Shown: positions 16,730 to 25,217 of the stretch, piece after piece
How positions within the stretch are numbered: the first letter of the stretch is position 1
Layout: every line of letters starts with the position of its first letter
Source: Rhodospirillaceae bacterium
GTDB taxonomy: Bacteria > Pseudomonadota > Alphaproteobacteria > UBA6615
NCBI GenBank assembly: GCA_018667335.1
Contig: JABIVD010000025.1
Coordinates: forward strand, 1-64,000
Reading direction: 5' to 3'
Length of the DNA stretch: 64,000 nt
The notes under the pieces: generated by a model
What the model was told of the DNA's origin: nothing
Database searches by the model: none
The model's input: only the letters and a program-made list of their open reading frames with translations
Translations under genes and position numbers: made by a program

Positions 16730-19063
16730 CTATCCATGAATGGCGCGCCAGACCTTCTCGGGTGTCGCCGGCATGTCGATATTGTTCACCCCATACTCGG
16801 CCAAGGCATCCGCCATTGCGTTCATCACGGCCGGCAGCGCGCCGCTGACGCCCGCCTCGCCTGCACCCTTGGCGCCCAGGATATTGGTCTTCGCCGGGAC
16901 CGGATGCTCGTCGAAGGCAATATCCGGCACCTGATCGGCGCGCGGCAATGCGTAGTCCATATACGAGCCCGTGATGAGCTGGCCGTCATCGTCATAGACG
17001 ACGTCCTCCATCAGGGCCTGACCGATCCCCTGCACCACCCCGCCATGCACCTGTCCGGCGGCCAGCAGCGGATTGATAACATTGCCGAAATCATCGACGA
17101 CCGTGTACTTCACGACATCGGTTTCACCGGTCTGCGGGTCAATCTCGATTTCCGTCACATGCACGCCATTCGGGAAGGACGACGGCGCGGTGTCGTGCAC
17201 CAGATCGACATCGAGGCTATCGGGCAAACCTTCGGCCCCGCCCAGTTCGCGGGTCTTCCCGGCCAGTTCCAGAATTCCGATCGACCGATCGGTCCCCGAA
17301 ATGCGGAACTCGCCATCGGCGAACTCGATATCCTCGATCGCAGCCTCGAGCACGTGGCTTGCGACGGTTTTGCCCTTCTCGATGACCGCCGCGGCGGCCT
17401 CATAGAACGCGCCACCTGCGGCAATGACCGATCGTGATCCGCCGGTGCCGCCACCCACAAGAAGTTCGTCGGAATCGCCCTGCAGCAGGTCGAACTTGTC
17501 GAAGGGGATGCCCAGCCGGGCGCTGACGATCTGCGCATAGGTGGCGCGATGGCCCTGGCCATAGTCGAGGGTGCCCGAAACCATCAGGACCCGGTCGTCG
17601 TCGCCAAAGCGCAGCCCGCCATTCTCCTTGCCCGCCGGTGCCGTCACTTCCAGATATGCGCAAACACCGAGGCCGCGCTTCATACCGCGGGCTTCGGACT
17701 CCGCCTTGCGGGCGTCGAAACCGGCCCAGTCGGAGGCGGCGAGCGCCTTGTCGAGCATCGGTTCGAAGTCACCACTGTCGTAAACCTGACCACTGGCCGC
17801 CGTGTAGGGCATGGCCGAGGGCGGCACGAGATTGCGCCGGCGCAGCTCGATGCGGTCGATGCCCATATCCCGGGCCGCCGTATCCACGAGGCGCTCCATG
17901 ATGAAATTGCCCTCGGGGCGCCCCGCGCCGCGGTACGCACCGACATAGACCGTGTTCGTGAACACGCATTTCATGTTCACGTCGATCGCGGCGGTGCCGT
18001 ACATGCAGGGCAGGTTCTTGGCAATGTTGACGGACTGGGCGAGCGGCCCCGTCCCCGTCAGATACCCGCCCATGTCTGCAAGGCCGTGAACGCGCGCCGC
18101 TAGAAACTTGCCGTCCGCATCAAGTGCGAGCTCGGCGTCGAACTGGCTGGCGCGGCCCTGATGGTCCGATACGCAGCTCTCACTGCGGTCGGCTGTCCAT
18201 TTGACAGGCCGTCCGAGCTGTTGTGCCGCCAGCATAATGACCGGGTATTCGTGATAGGGCATCGACTTCATGCCGAACGAGCCGCCGACTTCACCCGTGA
18301 TCACGCGAATCTTCTCGGGCGCACAATTCATGATGGCGTTTGCGAGAATATTCCGCATGCCCATGACGCCCTGGGAGCAGACATAGAGCAGATAACGGTC
18401 CGCATCGCTGTCATAGTCGGCAACCGCGGCGCGCGGCTCCATCGCCGACACGATGCAGCGATTGTTGACCAGATGCAGCCGCGCGACATGCGCGGCCCCA
18501 TCGAAAGCGGCCGCCGTCGCGTCGGCGTCGCCCATCTGGAAGTCCAGACAGACATTGCCTGCGGCTTCGCCATGAAGCTGCGGGGCGCCTTCGGACACGG
18601 CGGCGACGAGATCCGTTACCGCCGGCAACGCCTTGATGTCGAGTTCCACGAGCTCGGCCGCGTCGCGCGCCTGCGCCATGCTCTCGGCGATCACCGCCAC
18701 AATCGGCTCACCGATATGGCGGACCCGCCCCGTCGCCAGGAGCGGCCGGTTGGGTTTGATCAGCGCAGAGCCATCACGGCTTTTAACCGGAAGATTGTTC
18801 GGCAAGCTGCCAAGACCCGCGGTCTCGATGTCTTCATGGGTGAGAACCGCAAGCACGCCCGGCGCGGATTTCGCGGCCGAGACATCCAGCTTGGTGATTT
18901 CGCCATGTCCCACAGGGGACCGCAGGAACACCGCATACGCCTGCCCGTCGAGGTTCCGGTCGTCGGTGTAGACGCCGCCGCCACGCAACAATCGCGGATC
19001 CTCGGTACGGGCAACGGGTTGGCTGACGGCATACGGGCCGGTACCGAAAATCGTGTCTTCCAC
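16730..19063 (-). CDS. Xanthine dehydrogenase family molybdopterin-binding subunit (CoxL-like)
   Basis: A 777-residue molybdenum hydroxylase large subunit. The N-terminal a/b-hammerhead domain starts with VARTEDPRLLRGGGVYTDD, followed by the molybdenum-cofactor motifs GGSFGMK (260-266) and AYRGAGR (376-382). The latter is the form-II/CoxL-like active-site loop; form-I CO dehydrogenases have AYxCSFR. The C-terminal GAKGAGEAGVSG contains the catalytic Glu of the family. Such enzymes hydroxylate N-heterocycles, aldehydes or purines, and normally need an FAD subunit and a 2Fe-2S subunit; neither is encoded nearby. It is followed by an EamA transporter and preceded by an unlinked LLM pair. Confidence 0.9.
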   Translation of the reverse strand: MEDTIFGTGPYAVSQPVARTEDPRLLRGGGVYTDDRNLDGQAYAVFLRSPVGHGEITKLDVSAAKSAPGVLAVLTHEDIETAGLGSLPNNLPVKSRDGSALIKPNRPLLATGRVRHIGEPIVAVIAESMAQARDAAELVELDIKALPAVTDLVAAVSEGAPQLHGEAAGNVCLDFQMGDADATAAAFDGAAHVARLHLVNNRCIVSAMEPRAAVADYDSDADRYLLYVCSQGVMGMRNILANAIMNCAPEKIRVITGEVGGSFGMKSMPYHEYPVIMLAAQQLGRPVKWTADRSESCVSDHQGRASQFDAELALDADGKFLAARVHGLADMGGYLTGTGPLAQSVNIAKNLPCMYGTAAIDVNMKCVFTNTVYVGAYRGAGRPEGNFIMERLVDTAARDMGIDRIELRRRNLVPPSAMPYTAASGQVYDSGDFEPMLDKALAASDWAGFDARKAESEARGMKRGLGVCAYLEVTAPAGKENGGLRFGDDDRVLMVSGTLDYGQGHRATYAQIVSARLGIPFDKFDLLQGDSDELLVGGGTGGSRSVIAAGGAFYEAAAAVIEKGKTVASHVLEAAIEDIEFADGEFRISGTDRSIGILELAGKTRELGGAEGLPDSLDVDLVHDTAPSSFPNGVHVTEIEIDPQTGETDVVKYTVVDDFGNVINPLLAAGQVHGGVVQGIGQALMEDVVYDDDGQLITGSYMDYALPRADQVPDIAFDEHPVPAKTNILGAKGAGEAGVSGALPAVMNAMADALAEYGVNNIDMPATPEKVWRAIHG

Positions 19064-19205
19064 GGGACGTGTTTCCCCTCACAAAATGATATGCCCGTTC
19101 GAACGACAGACACGCGATCATAGCGGTCCTGTCACCAGCGTCCTACGCAAACGCCGGGCCGCAGCCCATAACTTACTGCACAGCGTGGCCGATACGCGGT
19201 GTTGC

Positions 19206-20255
19206 CTACTCCGCCGCCTTCACAGCGTCGTCGTCGCGATCAGCGAAGTGCGGCATCACCTCTTCGGCAAACTGTTCCAGGGCCTCAAAATTGCCGCTCA
19301 GGTCGTGCAGCGCCACGTCGCGCACCCCGATCTCGTAAAGTCGCTCGATCCGTTCGATCATCTCCTCGGAACTGCCGATGATCGCGCCGGCCTCGGATGT
19401 CTCGGTCGGATCGCCACGATTCTTGTGCCGTGCGGCGGGAACGAAGGTCTTCGACTGGAACCGCGGATCGGTGGCGAGCACCTGCACCTCGGTCAGGAAT
19501 TTGCCGCGCAGGACATGCGCCTCGGCGCGCGCCGCATCGTCATTCGCGACCATCATCCCCCGCGTCACCGCGATCCGGTAGGGATCGAACTCTTCACCCA
19601 TCTTGTCGAGCTCGTCACGATAGAAATTCACGCTTTCTGCAATGGCCTCGAAGGACGGAACCTGTGCGAGCAGCAGGTTGTAGCCGTTGCGCGCGGCACC
19701 GCGGATGGAGCCTTCACTGGCGGCACCCACCCACATCGGCGGATGGGGCTTCTGGACCACCGGCGGCTCGACGATGATGTCATTGAACGTGTAGCGGTCG
19801 GACTTGTAGGACCAGCGCTCGGTCTCGGTGAAGGCGCGACGTATGAAATTGATCGATTCCTCGAAGATCTCCTGGCCATCGGCCATCTCGAGGCCGAACC
19901 CGTGATACTCGTTCGCCCGGTACCCGCGGCCGACGCCGAAGTCGTAGCGCCCGCGGGACAGCTGGTCGATGGTCGCGACCTGCTCGGCAAGCAGCACCGG
20001 ATTGTGCCAGGGCACCACCACGACCGCGCTTCCGAGGCGTATTTTCGACGTGATGCCCGCAAGATAGGAGATGTAATTGAGTGTCGCGGAGAGTTGGGAA
20101 AAGCCGGTGAAATGATGCTCAACCAACCATGCGCTGCTGTACCCGAGCCGCTCTGCTGCCTGAATATATTCGCCATATTCGTGATAGCCGAGGGCCGCCT
20201 CGGTGATCACTTCCCCGGGCACCGCCTGCGCGCCGCCAAACAAGCCAAACTTCAT
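19206..20255 (-). CDS. LLM-class flavin-dependent monooxygenase (luciferase-like), paralogue A
   Basis: A 349-residue bacterial-luciferase-family protein. Signature segments are EYGEYIQAAERLGYSSAW with VEHHFTGFSQ, TSKIRLGSAVVVVPWHNPV and RGRYDFGVGRGYRANEY; the last is part of the flavin-phosphate site. Start ATG 20255 is preferred over the adjacent ATG 20258 because GGAGGG is 5 bases away and it matches the paralogue. Flavin monooxygenases of this group use reduced FMN (sometimes F420) supplied by a separate reductase to oxidise sulfonates, amides, pyrimidines or chelators. It is the second gene of a tandem pair with 36 bases between the two. Confidence 0.87.
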   Translation of the reverse strand: MKFGLFGGAQAVPGEVITEAALGYHEYGEYIQAAERLGYSSAWLVEHHFTGFSQLSATLNYISYLAGITSKIRLGSAVVVVPWHNPVLLAEQVATIDQLSRGRYDFGVGRGYRANEYHGFGLEMADGQEIFEESINFIRRAFTETERWSYKSDRYTFNDIIVEPPVVQKPHPPMWVGAASEGSIRGAARNGYNLLLAQVPSFEAIAESVNFYRDELDKMGEEFDPYRIAVTRGMMVANDDAARAEAHVLRGKFLTEVQVLATDPRFQSKTFVPAARHKNRGDPTETSEAGAIIGSSEEMIERIERLYEIGVRDVALHDLSGNFEALEQFAEEVMPHFADRDDDAVKAAE

Positions 20256-20291
20256 CATAACCCTCCGCTGCCTGCCGGGTTCGGCAGGCCT

Positions 20292-21344
20292 CTATTCCGC
20301 TGCCGCGACCACCGCATCGTCCTTGTCGACAAAATGCGGCATGACCTCTTCGGCGAACTGTTGCAAACCCTCGAAGCTACCGCTGAGATCGTGCAGCAGG
20401 ATGTTCCGAACGCCGAGATCGTAAAGCTTCTGAACGCGCTCACCCATTTCGTCCGAATTGCCGAGCACGGCGCCATTCTCGGAAACCGAATCCGTGCCGC
20501 CGCTGCTGCCATCATCGTTCTCGACGGGATTGAACGCCTTTGCCTGATACCTCTTGTCCGTGGACAGGACCTGCACCTCGGTAATGAACTTGCCGCGCAG
20601 GATATGCGCATCCTTCCGTTCATCATCATTATTGGCAACCATCATGCCGCGCGTAACGCCGATGCGATACGGATCGAAATCCTTGCCCATCTTCTCAAGC
20701 TCGTCGCGATACTGCTGAACCCGCTTTCCGATGCCCTCGAAGGGTGTCATCTGATCTAGCAGAAGGTTGAACCCGTTGCGCGCCGCGGCACGAATGGATT
20801 TCTCGCTGCCGGCCCCCACCCACATGGGCGGATGTGGCTGCTGCACCACCGGTGGCTCGACGATGATGTCGTTGAACGTCCAGCTGTCGGAGGCGTATGA
20901 CCAGCGCTCGGTTTCGGTAAACGCCCGCCGCATAAAAGCGATCGATTCCTGGAAGATGTCCTCGGCATCGGACATGTCGATCCCGAAGCCGTTGAACTCG
21001 TTGGCGCGATAGCCGCGGCCGATGCCAAAATCATAGCGTCCCTTGGACAGCTGATCGATCGTCGCGACCTGTTCGGCGAGCAGAACCGGGTTATGCCAGG
21101 GCACCACGACGACCGCGCTACCAAGTCGTATTTTAGAAGTAATTCCAGATAGATAAGATATGTAGTTGAGAGTTGCTGAGAGCTGAGAAAAGCCGGTGAA
21201 ATGATGCTCTACCAGCCAGGCGCTCTCGTATCCGAGCTTCTCTGCTGTCTGGATATACTCCCCATACTCGTGGTAGCCGAGCGCCGCTTCCGTCACGACT
21301 TCTCCCGGCACGGCTTGCGCACCGCCAAACAGTCCAAATTTCAT
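20292..21344 (-). CDS. LLM-class flavin-dependent monooxygenase (luciferase-like), paralogue B
   Basis: A 350-residue paralogue of the next gene downstream; the two proteins are near-identical over long blocks (for example AWLVEHHFTGFSQLSATLN) and differ mainly in a variable loop around residues 265-290 (VENDDGSSGGTDS here). Start ATG 21344 follows GGGAGAATTT. The gene is divergent from the LysR regulator, with an AT-rich palindrome between them, so it is the likely target. Codons at 21120-21190 are much more A/T-rich than in the paralogue although they encode almost the same residues. A dimer of the two paralogues, as in LuxAB, is possible but unproven. Confidence 0.87.
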   Translation of the reverse strand: MKFGLFGGAQAVPGEVVTEAALGYHEYGEYIQTAEKLGYESAWLVEHHFTGFSQLSATLNYISYLSGITSKIRLGSAVVVVPWHNPVLLAEQVATIDQLSKGRYDFGIGRGYRANEFNGFGIDMSDAEDIFQESIAFMRRAFTETERWSYASDSWTFNDIIVEPPVVQQPHPPMWVGAGSEKSIRAAARNGFNLLLDQMTPFEGIGKRVQQYRDELEKMGKDFDPYRIGVTRGMMVANNDDERKDAHILRGKFITEVQVLSTDKRYQAKAFNPVENDDGSSGGTDSVSENGAVLGNSDEMGERVQKLYDLGVRNILLHDLSGSFEGLQQFAEEVMPHFVDKDDAVVAAAE

Positions 21345-21422
21345 GAAATTCTCCCGGTCGGGCACTTCCGCGCCCCTGCCCCACTCTGTCTTCAGACTAG
21401 CAGTCGCCACCTAACGCGAATA

Positions 21423-21442
21423 ATTATATGTAATAATATAAT
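21423..21442. promoter_or_regulatory. LysR-type operator candidate between LLM pair and LysR gene
   Basis: A perfect inverted repeat, ATTATAT (21423-21429) - GTAATA - ATATAAT (21436-21442), lies in the 140-base divergent promoter region. It contains the T-N11-A core typical of LysR-regulator boxes and sits 42 bases before the regulator start. The surrounding DNA is far more A/T-rich than the rest of the window. Binding by the adjacent LysR protein is inferred. Confidence 0.6.
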
Positions 21443-21484
21443 GCATAAGTTTTTCTAATTAGGAATCCGAGGCCCGAGGCATCA

Positions 21485-22417
21485 ATGAATTTTCGGCAAG
21501 TGGAATATTTCGTCGCCGTGTTCGAGGAAGGCAGCTTCAGCCGAGGCGCGGTCAGAGCGAAATGCACCCAGTCGGGTCTGAGCCAGCAAATTCGCAACCT
21601 CGAGAATAGTTTGGGCCTTACCCTGTTTGAGCGAACACCCCAGGGTGTGAAACCGACCGTCGCCGGGCGGCGTTACTATGAACGTTGTATCCCGATCCTC
21701 AGATCGGTTCGTGCCACAGAAGATGATATGCGCGAACTCCAGGGAAATCTTTCCGGAAGCGTGAACGCCGGCCTCATCCCCTCACTCACCAAGGGCGCGC
21801 TCGCCCATGTCCTGACGGCGTTCACCGCTGAGAACCCCAATGTCGACGTTCATATCGTCGAGGCCTACAGCCAGCCTCTCACCGAACACGTGCTTTCCGG
21901 GGCTCTCGACTTCGCCATCGTGCCGGTGATGCCGCCGGCAGATATCCCGGGATTGTCGCGACGTGTGATCCATCGCGAGAAAGAGCTATTGCTATCGGGT
22001 CCCGCGCTTGGCTTGCAAGATGTACAACCGATACGGCTTCGCGACATTGCAGGCATGAAACTGGTCCTGCCGTCGCCCGAAAACAGCCGCCGCCCCTATC
22101 TTGAGAACCAGATGATCAGCGCAGGCGTCACGCCCGGTCGAATCATGGATCTGGACGGCATGACCGGTACGCTGGAGTTTGTCGCTGAATCCGACTGGGC
22201 GACGATTCTCCCGGTGACCAACTGCATCGGCGAACTGGGTCGCGGCCGGCTCGTGCTTTCGCCCATCATCACCCCGGAAATCGAGTTCGAGTTCATCCTG
22301 ATCGAACCTTCGAGCAGGCCACTCAGCCCGGCCGCTCAGTCATTCGTCGGCGGAATTGAGGCCGCACTCGAAGACATCGACCGCCAATGGCAAAACATCC
22401 GCAAGTCGCGCGGATAG
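21485..22417 (+). CDS. LysR-family transcriptional regulator
   Basis: A 310-residue regulator. Residues 1-60 form the winged helix-turn-helix (FRQVEYFVAVFEEGSFSRGA, then SGLSQQIRNLENSLGLTLFER), followed by a linker helix and a periplasmic-binding-protein-like effector domain (GSVNAGLIPSLTKGALAHVL begins it). The NAC/Cbl/GcvA-like ending does not point to a specific inducer. It is divergent from the LLM monooxygenase pair and probably controls it together with its own gene. It is convergent with the MalG-type permease gene, the two stop codons being 4 bases apart with a short GATAG-TTGG-CTATC hairpin across the junction. Confidence 0.9.
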   Translation: MNFRQVEYFVAVFEEGSFSRGAVRAKCTQSGLSQQIRNLENSLGLTLFERTPQGVKPTVAGRRYYERCIPILRSVRATEDDMRELQGNLSGSVNAGLIPSLTKGALAHVLTAFTAENPNVDVHIVEAYSQPLTEHVLSGALDFAIVPVMPPADIPGLSRRVIHREKELLLSGPALGLQDVQPIRLRDIAGMKLVLPSPENSRRPYLENQMISAGVTPGRIMDLDGMTGTLEFVAESDWATILPVTNCIGELGRGRLVLSPIITPEIEFEFILIEPSSRPLSPAAQSFVGGIEAALEDIDRQWQNIRKSRG

Positions 22418-22421
22418 TTGG

Positions 22422-23303
22422 CTATCGCCGGACGAAACCGAAACTCAATCCCCGAACCAGATGTTTGCGGATTAGCAATCCGATGACAATGAGAGGCAGG
22501 GTCGCGCCCACGGACAATGCCGCCTGAAATCCGTTGGCGCCGCCATTTCCTGCCCATCGATTGAGGTGAACCGGCAGGGTCGAAACATCGGTCTTCGACA
22601 GGATCAGGGCAAAGAAATACTCACTCCAGTTCAGGATGAAGAGAAACAGGAATGTCGCGGCCAGTCCGGAGCGCAACATAGGCAGGACGATCTCCCAAAT
22701 TATCCGCCATCGGCTGGCGCCGAGCATTTCCGCCGCATATTCGATTTCACGCGGCAAATCATCGACGAAGCTCTTCATGACCAGCATCGCATAGGGGACC
22801 GTGATCAGGGTGTAGAGCATGATCAGCCCGATAATCGTGTCTTCGATTCCCAAAGCCGAAAACCATAGAAAAACGGGGGCTGCGACGACGAATGGCGGGA
22901 TCATGCGCAGCATCAGAAAGTACAACAGCTGGGAATCGGTCAGAATCCTGTACCGCGAGGCGCCATAGGCGACGACCGCCCCGAACACGGTGGCCACGGT
23001 CGAAGATATCAGCGCGATGGTGAAGGTGTTGACCAGCGCGCCCCACGGCCCGATCACCTCGGGCCCGTCCCACGGGGTCCCGATCCCCGTCGCGAAGTCA
23101 TTCACCCAGACCTGGACATAGTTGAACAGGGTCGGCTCGGATGGCCACCAAACCGCAGGTCGGGCGTTCCAGTCTTGCGGCGGCTTGAACGATGTCGCAA
23201 CGATCCAGAACAGTGGAAACACGACGATCGCCAGCCATGACAGCAACAAGCCATGGCGTATCACGGGATGCATCCCGCGCCGCCGCCGTCTGGAAGTCCC
23301 CAA
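22422..23303 (-). CDS. ABC transporter permease, MalG/carbohydrate type, without neighbouring partners
   Basis: A 293-residue inner-membrane permease of the carbohydrate-uptake CUT1 class. It has the N-terminal segment HGLLLSWLAIVVFPLFWIVATSFK, the periplasmic loop with FNYVQVWVN, and the EAA loop EYAAEMLGASRWRIIWEIVLPMLRSGLA. No partner permease, ATPase or binding protein is encoded within at least 15 kb on either side, so it is an orphan or has partners elsewhere. The start may be internal (MHPVIRHG, ATG at 23273), since the first ten residues (MGTSRRRRRG) are very basic. It follows the LVIVD gene by 12 bases. Confidence 0.82.
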   Translation of the reverse strand: MGTSRRRRRGMHPVIRHGLLLSWLAIVVFPLFWIVATSFKPPQDWNARPAVWWPSEPTLFNYVQVWVNDFATGIGTPWDGPEVIGPWGALVNTFTIALISSTVATVFGAVVAYGASRYRILTDSQLLYFLMLRMIPPFVVAAPVFLWFSALGIEDTIIGLIMLYTLITVPYAMLVMKSFVDDLPREIEYAAEMLGASRWRIIWEIVLPMLRSGLAATFLFLFILNWSEYFFALILSKTDVSTLPVHLNRWAGNGGANGFQAALSVGATLPLIVIGLLIRKHLVRGLSFGFVRR

Positions 23304-23315
23304 AGTGCTACCGGA

Positions 23316-24545
23316 TCAGGGGTTCAGGCCGTCGTAACGCAGCACATAGATCCCGTGGTTCTTGTCCGACACGAAGATGTTGCCCCGTGCATCGACAATC
23401 ACGTCCTCGCTCTGCGCAACAAGCTTCGAGGCCGGCAGCAAGCCGCGACGCTCGAGCGGATCGGGCGGCAGGAAGTAACCCACTTCACGCGGCTGCTCGG
23501 CATTTGAGATGTCGTAGACCCGCAATCCGGCGTTGAAATAGGTCAGGAAGCAAAGATCCTCACCCTGATAGAGGATGTCCTGATACTGGGGCTGGTGCTG
23601 GTTGTGCGGCCCGAACCGGCCACCGCGCGCGCAGAAGGTCGCATAGGGCGCCTCAGGCGGTGGCACCGGCAGCGGGAACAGCGACATCAGGCGCGGGTTG
23701 GCTTTGTCGCTGACATCAACGATGCCCGCATAGCCCAGTGGTTCCTCGCAATTCTCCTTGATCGCCTCGGAATTGACGATCACCAGTTCGCGCTCCAGGA
23801 GCGGCACCGCGGTGTGAACGGCGATGAAAGTCTGGAAAGGCGGTGAGAACGGCAAATCCCCAACCAGCGTCGGGTTGGTTTTGTCGGAAATATCGAGCAC
23901 AACGAATCCACCGGCGCTGTAGGGCAAATAGGCCAGATCGCCCTTCACATAGGCGCCGCCGTGCAGCATCGTTCCGGGTGCCGCACCGCCCTCGCCGCCG
24001 CCGACATGCTGGCCTTCCATCCACCAACGCCCGACCTCAACCGGGTTGCGGGGGTCGTCGATATCGACGATCTGGAGGATATTTCCTTCATACCCTTCGG
24101 GCAGGCCCGTCGCGTACACATAGCGCCCACCATCATAGTAGTTCCGATGGGTGCCATAGCCGCCGGTCTTCCAGTGACTCAACTGTTCAGGATTCTCCGG
24201 ATCGGTCAGATCCCAAAGCAGGAACCCCTCACCCCAGGGCTGGCCGTCGATATGGCCCCAGCCGTCCATGATCTTTTCCTGGGACGTGATGAGCATGTTG
24301 TCGGCAACCTGCACCTGAAGGGTCCAGGTGTTGGGGGGGCCTTCGATGTAGCGCACGAAGCGCGGGTTCGCGGGATCCGTAACTTCGATGATCGAAAAGC
24401 CGGAGCACCAGAACTGGCCTACATAGAGGAACCAGCGATCCCCGGACTTGTGCAGCGCCAGCTTGAATCCCGGGCGGCCGTCAACATCGTCATACCCGAT
24501 GACGTCGATGTTCGAAGTGTAACTATCACCTGGTGGAAAATTCAT
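23316..24545 (-). CDS. LVIVD-repeat beta-propeller protein
   Basis: A 409-residue soluble protein made of LVIVD-type repeats, which form a beta-propeller. Repeats are visible as GFSIIEVTDPANPRFVRYIEG, LLWDLTDPENPEQLSHW, LQIVDIDDPRNPVEVGRW, FVVLDISDKTNPTLVGDL, AGIVDVSDKANPRLMSLF and LRVYDISNAEQPREVGYF, each with the D-x-x-N/D-P-x-x turn. No signal peptide is visible with the ATG at 24545 (GGGGAGCAGG upstream). Its function is unknown; such propellers are usually surface or scaffold proteins. It lies directly upstream of the orphan permease gene. Confidence 0.82.
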   Translation of the reverse strand: MNFPPGDSYTSNIDVIGYDDVDGRPGFKLALHKSGDRWFLYVGQFWCSGFSIIEVTDPANPRFVRYIEGPPNTWTLQVQVADNMLITSQEKIMDGWGHIDGQPWGEGFLLWDLTDPENPEQLSHWKTGGYGTHRNYYDGGRYVYATGLPEGYEGNILQIVDIDDPRNPVEVGRWWMEGQHVGGGEGGAAPGTMLHGGAYVKGDLAYLPYSAGGFVVLDISDKTNPTLVGDLPFSPPFQTFIAVHTAVPLLERELVIVNSEAIKENCEEPLGYAGIVDVSDKANPRLMSLFPLPVPPPEAPYATFCARGGRFGPHNQHQPQYQDILYQGEDLCFLTYFNAGLRVYDISNAEQPREVGYFLPPDPLERRGLLPASKLVAQSEDVIVDARGNIFVSDKNHGIYVLRYDGLNP

Positions 24546-24644
24546 CCTGCTCCCCTTCACCACGCCTGTTTCGGCGTTGTCGTTGTTTGAAAGTGAAGCT
24601 TAGGGACTTTGGCAAATCGCTGTAAAGCGGGATGACCAATCGAA

Positions 24645-25067
24645 CTAGGTGATCGGCCCGCCACGAAGTCTCGAGATTGCACACAACAGGGCGAGTTGCA
24701 GATCGCGCAGACTGCCGCCAAGACGCACACTGCCGCGGACATACAGGTCCAGCGCCCTCGCGTCCGTTCCGATCGCCTCGTCGAGGCTGATATCCACTTC
24801 GCCTGCAACGAGAACCGGCAATTGTGGGCCCGCGACAGATATCACCGCGATGACCCGACGCGCCTGCATATCCCCGGGATGTAACACCGCCAGCACCGCA
24901 GAGGGTTTGAATGTCCGACATGCATCGTTCAACGCGTCGGGATGGGACACGGTTTCAATGGGAAGGCGCATATCATCCGCAGCATCGATCGCCCGCATGC
25001 ATGAAGATGGTTGCTCGTCAAAGTAGAGCAGCCGCGCGGCGGACTGCTTAGTACTTCGATCCAACAT
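24645..25067 (-). CDS. Degenerate response-regulator-like receiver domain protein
   Basis: A 140-residue protein with the length and hydrophobic strand pattern of a CheY-like receiver: RLLYFDEQPSSCMRAI, then ACRTFKPSAVLAVLHPGD, VIAVISVAGPQLPVLVAGEVD and a C-terminal SLRDLQLALLCAISRL helix. The position of the phosphoacceptor Asp appears to hold a non-acidic residue (SAVLAVL instead of xxxxxDL) and the conserved C-terminal Lys is not obvious. It resembles receiver remnants found in front of or near EAL proteins, but there is none here. Family assignment is tentative. It is divergent from the GntR regulator. Confidence 0.6.
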   Translation of the reverse strand: MLDRSTKQSAARLLYFDEQPSSCMRAIDAADDMRLPIETVSHPDALNDACRTFKPSAVLAVLHPGDMQARRVIAVISVAGPQLPVLVAGEVDISLDEAIGTDARALDLYVRGSVRLGGSLRDLQLALLCAISRLRGGPIT

Positions 25068-25217
25068 CTGTACCCTCCTGCATTCTGCAAGCCACTTTCA
25101 GGAGGTTGTGAGTATAAGTGATTCTATTTTTACGTGTATTTTGTATTGCCAGACACGCACTCACAAAATCTGCCACAGGTGTGCGGATTTATCGGACGGT
25201 CTATAGTTTTCCTCAGC

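Noticed and set aside
15725-17437. Long open frame on the plus strand across the EamA and molybdenum hydroxylase genes
   Set aside because: Antisense to two clearly recognisable genes; its translation is Arg/His/Asp-rich with no domain, as expected from a G/C-rich reverse frame.
19053-20759. Long plus-strand open frame across the LLM pair
   Set aside because: Mirror of the conserved LLM genes; the repeated segments in it simply reflect the paralogous genes on the other strand.
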